NCBI RefSeq assembly: GCF_016743215.1
Contig: NZ_VRZC01000013.1
Location: 1 to 42,031, forward strand
DNA length: 42,031 nucleotides
Origin: Geminocystis sp. GBBB08
Lineage (GTDB): Bacteria; Cyanobacteriota; Cyanobacteriia; Cyanobacteriales; Cyanobacteriaceae
Direction: 5' to 3'
Shown: positions 37,302-42,031 of the stretch, piece after piece
Numbering within the stretch: the first letter of the stretch is position 1
How the letters are laid out: the number at the start of each line of letters is the position of its first letter
Program-made: the position numbers and the translations under genes
The notes under the pieces: generated by a model
Told to the model about the DNA's origin: nothing
Databases searched by the model: none
What the model saw: only the letters and a program-made list of their open reading frames with translations

Positions 37302-39401
37302 ATGAAATTTTGGTTACTGTTTATTCAAACTTTATCTATTAGTAAATTAGAAAATATTGAAGTTAATAATCTGATTCAATATGATAGTAATTTCACTAAA
37401 TCTAATAGTAATTTAAAGACAAATATCGCTCAAATACCTTTAAGCAATACCCATACTTTAGCCCAAGTAAATTTAGGGAATTTGACTTTTTTTGGAGGTT
37501 TAATCGGTGGTTTAGTATTACTCGGTTTAGTTGCTATTTGGGGTTATACAAGGGTTTATGTTGTGACTCCTAATAACGAGGCATTTGTTAGAAATGGCGG
37601 TTTATTTACTAAAGAAAAAAAGGTAATTCTTAACGGTGGTTGTATCGTGATTCCAGGTATTCATGAGTTAACTCGAGTGCCTTTAAGAGAGATTTTTATT
37701 GACGTAGTAAGACAAGGGAATTTAGCTGTGCGAACAAAAGACTATTTACGAGCAAATATGCGAGTTACTTTTTATGTTTGTATTAGTGCTGATAAAGATG
37801 CGGTTTTAACAGCGGCTCAAAGGTTATCGAAACAAGGTAAAATTTCTGAATCTGACATCAAAGATGCTCTCGAAAAACGTGCTGATGATGCTATTCGGGC
37901 GGCGGCAAAACAAAAAAGTATTGCTGAAATTGACTCTGATAAGTTAGGTTTTGCGGAAGAAGTTTTAAATTTAATCCAACAAGATTTGCGAAAAGTTGGT
38001 TTAACTTTAAATAATATTGCTGTTTCAGAAATTGAAGAAAGTGATACCTATGATGAAAATAACTTTTTTGATGCCCAAGGAGTTCGTTTACGCACAGAAA
38101 CAATCCAAAAATCTATCAAACAAAAATTAGGAGTTGAATTAGAAACTCAACGAGAAAAAAGAGAGATTGAATTAAATACTCAAGTGGCTATTCAACAACA
38201 AGAATTAGCCGCCGAAAAACAATCTTTAACTATTAATAAACAGAAAGAAGAAGCTAAATTAACACAAATGAAAGAAATTGAATTTCTTAAAGTTCAAAGA
38301 GAAAGAGAAGTTCAAGAAGCAAGGGATCAAGAACAGGCTAAAATTGAACGGAATAAAATTTTGCAACAACAAGCCATTGAGGAGGAAAGAATTAAACAAC
38401 AATTAGCAGTACAACAGAGCCAAATTGATGCTAATATTGCTTTAGAAGAACGTAATAAACAGTTTAAAGTTGCCCAAATCGCTCAAGCACAAGAGTCAGA
38501 AGTAGCAGAAATCGATCGCCAACGTACAGTTGAAGCTACCCGATTACTAGCTCAAATTGCCATAGCTGAAGCTGATCAACAATCTCAAATTGCTCAAAAA
38601 GAGGCGGCGATCGCCATTACCGATAAAGAAAAAGAAAGATTTGTCGCCGAAGCGCAAAAAGCCAAAGCTGAAGAAGCGGTGAAAACTGCCCGACAAGTAG
38701 AAAATGCCGAGAGGGAGAAACAATTATCATTGATTGTTGCTGAAAGAGAAGCGGCAGAAAAACGAATTACCGATCAAAACGTAGTCGAAATCGATGTTTT
38801 CCGTCGTCGTCGTCAAGCAGAAATTGCCCGTCAAGCGGCAGAATTAGAAGCAGAATCTATCCGCACTTTAGCTGATGCTGAAAAGTATCGATTATTAGCT
38901 GAAGCCCAAGGTAAATTAGCTGCTATTCAAGCGGAGAACGTTCTCAGTGACGCAAATCGTACGGCTGACCTCATAAAAGTCATTTTCCCCATAATTGCCC
39001 CTCAATTGCCCGAAATACTCAAATCTTTAGCACCACAACCCGGAGTTTTAGGGGATGCCCGAATTTATGCGTTTCCAGGATTAAATAGTAATGGCACAAA
39101 TAGCGGTAATGATATTAATAAAATTTTGCTTTCTACCAGTGGTTTATCATTAATAAATACTCTATTAGATGAGGGTAAATTAGGTGATATTATTGCTCAA
39201 ATTAAAGGTTTATTAAAGTCAAATGAAGGAGTTAATAATAATACTCAATTAACCAATGATTTTAATTATCAAACTAATGTTACTAATGTTAATTCTGAGA
39301 CTATTCCTTCTGAAACTTTAGCCTCAAATATTGATGAAATTGATCAATCTATGGCACAATCAGAAGATGTAGATTTTTCTCCTTGGGCAGAAAATGGTTA
39401 A
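37302..39401 (+). CDS. Flotillin/YqiK-like SPFH-domain membrane protein
   Basis: TM, SPFH domain (YVVTPNNEAFVRNGGLFTKEKKVILNGGCIVIPGIHELTRVPLREIFIDV), long Ala/Glu/Gln coiled coil; start chosen at ATG behind gaggag. Confidence 0.88.
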   Translation: MKFWLLFIQTLSISKLENIEVNNLIQYDSNFTKSNSNLKTNIAQIPLSNTHTLAQVNLGNLTFFGGLIGGLVLLGLVAIWGYTRVYVVTPNNEAFVRNGGLFTKEKKVILNGGCIVIPGIHELTRVPLREIFIDVVRQGNLAVRTKDYLRANMRVTFYVCISADKDAVLTAAQRLSKQGKISESDIKDALEKRADDAIRAAAKQKSIAEIDSDKLGFAEEVLNLIQQDLRKVGLTLNNIAVSEIEESDTYDENNFFDAQGVRLRTETIQKSIKQKLGVELETQREKREIELNTQVAIQQQELAAEKQSLTINKQKEEAKLTQMKEIEFLKVQREREVQEARDQEQAKIERNKILQQQAIEEERIKQQLAVQQSQIDANIALEERNKQFKVAQIAQAQESEVAEIDRQRTVEATRLLAQIAIAEADQQSQIAQKEAAIAITDKEKERFVAEAQKAKAEEAVKTARQVENAEREKQLSLIVAEREAAEKRITDQNVVEIDVFRRRRQAEIARQAAELEAESIRTLADAEKYRLLAEAQGKLAAIQAENVLSDANRTADLIKVIFPIIAPQLPEILKSLAPQPGVLGDARIYAFPGLNSNGTNSGNDINKILLSTSGLSLINTLLDEGKLGDIIAQIKGLLKSNEGVNNNTQLTNDFNYQTNVTNVNSETIPSETLASNIDEIDQSMAQSEDVDFSPWAENG

Positions 39402-39569
39402 GGAATGAGGAATTACATCTAAGATGCCTATTTTATCAATATCAATTTTTTAGTTGGTCTTTTAAGTTATTGTTGATTTATAATGGCTAAAGCCATCACT
39501 ACGAACTTTGAAAAAATATACAGTTAATTTTACATGGCTACTTATTAATATTACTGACTATTCACTATT

Positions 39570-39860
39570 ATGTCAAATTCACAAAATAACAAAAGAAAAA
39601 CCATAGAAGAATTAGAAGCTGAAATTTTAAATTCAACGCCTATTAAAACAAAAACTTTTAGCAGTTTAATTACATCGGTAAAAAATTGGTTTGCTACTTT
39701 ACCTTCCACTGGTAAAATTGTTGTTGGTTTATTTGGTTTCATGATTGCTTTTTCTCTTTTAAAAACTGTTTTATCCATCGTACAATTAGCTTTTACTTTT
39801 GCTATTTTAGGAGTTATTTTTTATATTGTTTTTCAATTTGTTTCCAAATCTAAACTATGA
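39570..39860 (+). CDS. Small membrane protein of unknown function, overlaps the menC start by 4 bp
   Basis: 96 aa with C-terminal hydrophobic segments; ATGA overlap with downstream CDS. Confidence 0.7.
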   Translation: MSNSQNNKRKTIEELEAEILNSTPIKTKTFSSLITSVKNWFATLPSTGKIVVGLFGFMIAFSLLKTVLSIVQLAFTFAILGVIFYIVFQFVSKSKL

Positions 39861-40966
39861 AAATTGAACAAATTGAGCTTTATAATCTTTCAATTCCTTT
39901 TATTTTTCCTTTTAAATTTAGTAATGGTGAATTATTACAGCATACTTGTTTAATTGTAGCAGTGAAAAGTGAAGGTGAAAAGGGTTGGGGAGAATGTCCA
40001 ACTTTTGATAATCCTTATTATACTTATGAAACTATCAGCACTGCTAGTCATATTTTAAAAGATTTTTTAATTCCTAAAGTTATCGGTAAAAAAATTAATC
40101 GCCCTCAAGAAATTAGAGATTTATTAGCACCAATTCGAGGGCATAACATGGCTAAATCAGCTTTAGATTGTGCAATATATGATTTATTTGCTAAATTTGA
40201 AAATGTTTCTCTTCGTCAATATTTAGGTGGAGTAAAAGATAAAATAAAAGTCGGTGTTAGTGTTTCTTTAGAAGGAGATATTAATCAATTATTAGACAAA
40301 GTTGAAAGTTACGTTAATGAAGGTTATCAAAGAGTTAAATTAAAAATTTCCCCTCATTGGAATTTACAACCTTTACAAGAAGTTAGAAAAAAATATCCTG
40401 ATTTATTATTAATGGCGGATGCTAACTCTGCTTTTACCCTTGATGATGTTGCTTTATTTCAGGCAATGGATGAGTTAAATTTAACTATGATTGAGCAACC
40501 TTTGGCTTATGATGATTTATTAGGTCATAGTACTTTACAACGTCAAATTAATACCCCTATTTGTCTCGATGAAAGCATTAATTCTCTTCATGATACCAAA
40601 TTGGCGATCGCTTTAAAATCAGCAGAAGTAATAAATTTAAAAGTGTCAAGGGTAGGAGGGATAACTAACGCCATAGAAATTCATGATTTATGTGAAAAAG
40701 CAGGAATAAAATTATGGTGTGGGGGTATGCTAGAATCAGGTATTGGTAGAGCAACGAATCTACATTTAGCTAGTTTGAGGAATTTTGTCTATCCTGCTGA
40801 TATTTCCGCCACTAATCGCTATTTTCTCGAAGATATAACCCAACCAACGGTTTATCTTAACTCTGAAGATTCAACGATAAATGTGCCAACAAATTCAGGT
40901 ATTGGAGTAGAAGTTAATAAAAATCTGTTATTAAAATATTCCCACTATCGACAAGTTTTTCGATAA
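39857..40966 (+). CDS. menC: Enolase-superfamily enzyme, probable o-succinylbenzoate synthase (MenC)
   Basis: RVKLKISP, LLMADANSAF, MIEQPLAYDDLLGH, ICLDESI, CGGMLESGIGRATNLHLASL. Confidence 0.82.
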   Translation: MKIEQIELYNLSIPFIFPFKFSNGELLQHTCLIVAVKSEGEKGWGECPTFDNPYYTYETISTASHILKDFLIPKVIGKKINRPQEIRDLLAPIRGHNMAKSALDCAIYDLFAKFENVSLRQYLGGVKDKIKVGVSVSLEGDINQLLDKVESYVNEGYQRVKLKISPHWNLQPLQEVRKKYPDLLLMADANSAFTLDDVALFQAMDELNLTMIEQPLAYDDLLGHSTLQRQINTPICLDESINSLHDTKLAIALKSAEVINLKVSRVGGITNAIEIHDLCEKAGIKLWCGGMLESGIGRATNLHLASLRNFVYPADISATNRYFLEDITQPTVYLNSEDSTINVPTNSGIGVEVNKNLLLKYSHYRQVFR

Positions 40967-41003
40967 TCAATAAAATCTCCCAAAATCTTATTAATTATTA
41001 ATT

Positions 41004-41954
41004 GTGTTGAAGATTATCACTACATCCCTTGAAAATGTTTTTCCTCCCAAGGAAATGATAAAATATCCCAGTGCCGTAGCATTAGGAAACTTTGATGGCA
41101 TACATAAAGGACATCAGCAAGTAATTCAACCTATTTTTAAATATCCTAATTTAACCCCTTCTTTAGTCACATTTATTCCCCATCCTCAAGAATTTTTTAC
41201 TGGTAAAAAGAAACAACTTCTTACTCCTATTTCTGAAAAATGCAAAATATTAGAAACCTTAGGGGTTAAACAATTAATCTTATTACGTTTTGATGGAGAT
41301 TTAGCTAATTTAACAGCAGAAAAATTTGTCAAAGATATACTAATTAAACACATTAAAGCCAATTTTATCAGTGTCGGTGAAGATTTTTGTTTTGGTTATC
41401 AAAGACAAGGAAATGCAAAATATTTAGAATTATTAGCCCATCAATATAACGTCAAAGTAAGTATTACTAAAGAGCAAAATTTAACTATCAGAAAAGAATC
41501 TATTAGAATTAGTAGTTCATATATTCGTCAAAATTTAAGTCAGGGAAAACCAGAGTTAGCGAATGAAATGTTAGGAAGAGAATATCAAATTATTGGTAAA
41601 GTAATTGAAGGACAAAAATTGGGTAGAAAAATTGGTTTTCCGACTGCTAATTTAGAGATTCCTTCAGAAAAATTTTTACCAAAAAAGGGAGTTTATGGTG
41701 TTAAAGTTAATGTAGAAAATAAACACTTATTATCTAATTTACCTGGGGTAATGAATATTGGTACACGCCCTACTATTGAAGGAAAAAATATATCTATAGA
41801 AATTCATTTATTAAATTGGCATGGAGACTTATATAATCAAATTTTAACAGTTAAATTACTTAATTTTATTCGTCCTGAACAAAAATTTTCTTCTATAGAT
41901 GAATTAAAAAAACAAATTAAGTTAGATTGTCAACAATTAACAATAAAAGTATAG
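41004..41954 (+). CDS. ribF: Bifunctional riboflavin kinase/FAD synthetase
   Basis: ALGNFDGIHKGHQQVI, VGEDFCFGYQRQGN, IGFPTANLEIP, GVMNIGTRPTIEG; GTG start. Confidence 0.94.
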   Translation: MLKIITTSLENVFPPKEMIKYPSAVALGNFDGIHKGHQQVIQPIFKYPNLTPSLVTFIPHPQEFFTGKKKQLLTPISEKCKILETLGVKQLILLRFDGDLANLTAEKFVKDILIKHIKANFISVGEDFCFGYQRQGNAKYLELLAHQYNVKVSITKEQNLTIRKESIRISSSYIRQNLSQGKPELANEMLGREYQIIGKVIEGQKLGRKIGFPTANLEIPSEKFLPKKGVYGVKVNVENKHLLSNLPGVMNIGTRPTIEGKNISIEIHLLNWHGDLYNQILTVKLLNFIRPEQKFSSIDELKKQIKLDCQQLTIKV

Positions 41955-42031
41955 GTATAAAGAATTAGTAAGGTAGATGTTGAACAATATTTAAAAAAGT
42001 TAACTACAAATCGAGAAAATTATGCCTTTAA

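Overview
This 42 kb AT-rich cyanobacterial chromosomal window carries mostly core genes. It includes the rubA-ycf48-psbEFLJ photosystem II cluster, psbO, cp12, accD, hisH, ssb, purK, menC, ribF, futA-like, a TamB/DUF490 giant protein, a Tic22-like protein, a kinase-GUN4 fusion, an MCP + dual-CheW pair, and a flotillin/YqiK + YqiJ/NfeD-like pair. I saw no prophage, CRISPR array, intact transposase, tRNA or rRNA gene. The least conventional signals are: (1) a small predicted secreted protein (16956-17669) made of two tandem 102-residue modules, each with six cysteines at exactly the same spacing; (2) heptanucleotide tandem arrays that repeatedly sit on or beside stop codons, often with the same purine-rich orientation relative to the upstream gene; (3) several MITE-like or hairpin intergenic repeats, including a 107-bp near-full-length inverted repeat between cp12 and futA, a ~151-bp TIR element upstream of purK with relatives elsewhere in the window, and two related hairpins with a compensatory stem change. 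No clearly new multi-gene system is evident. All family calls come from reading the sequence and recalled knowledge; no database search was run.
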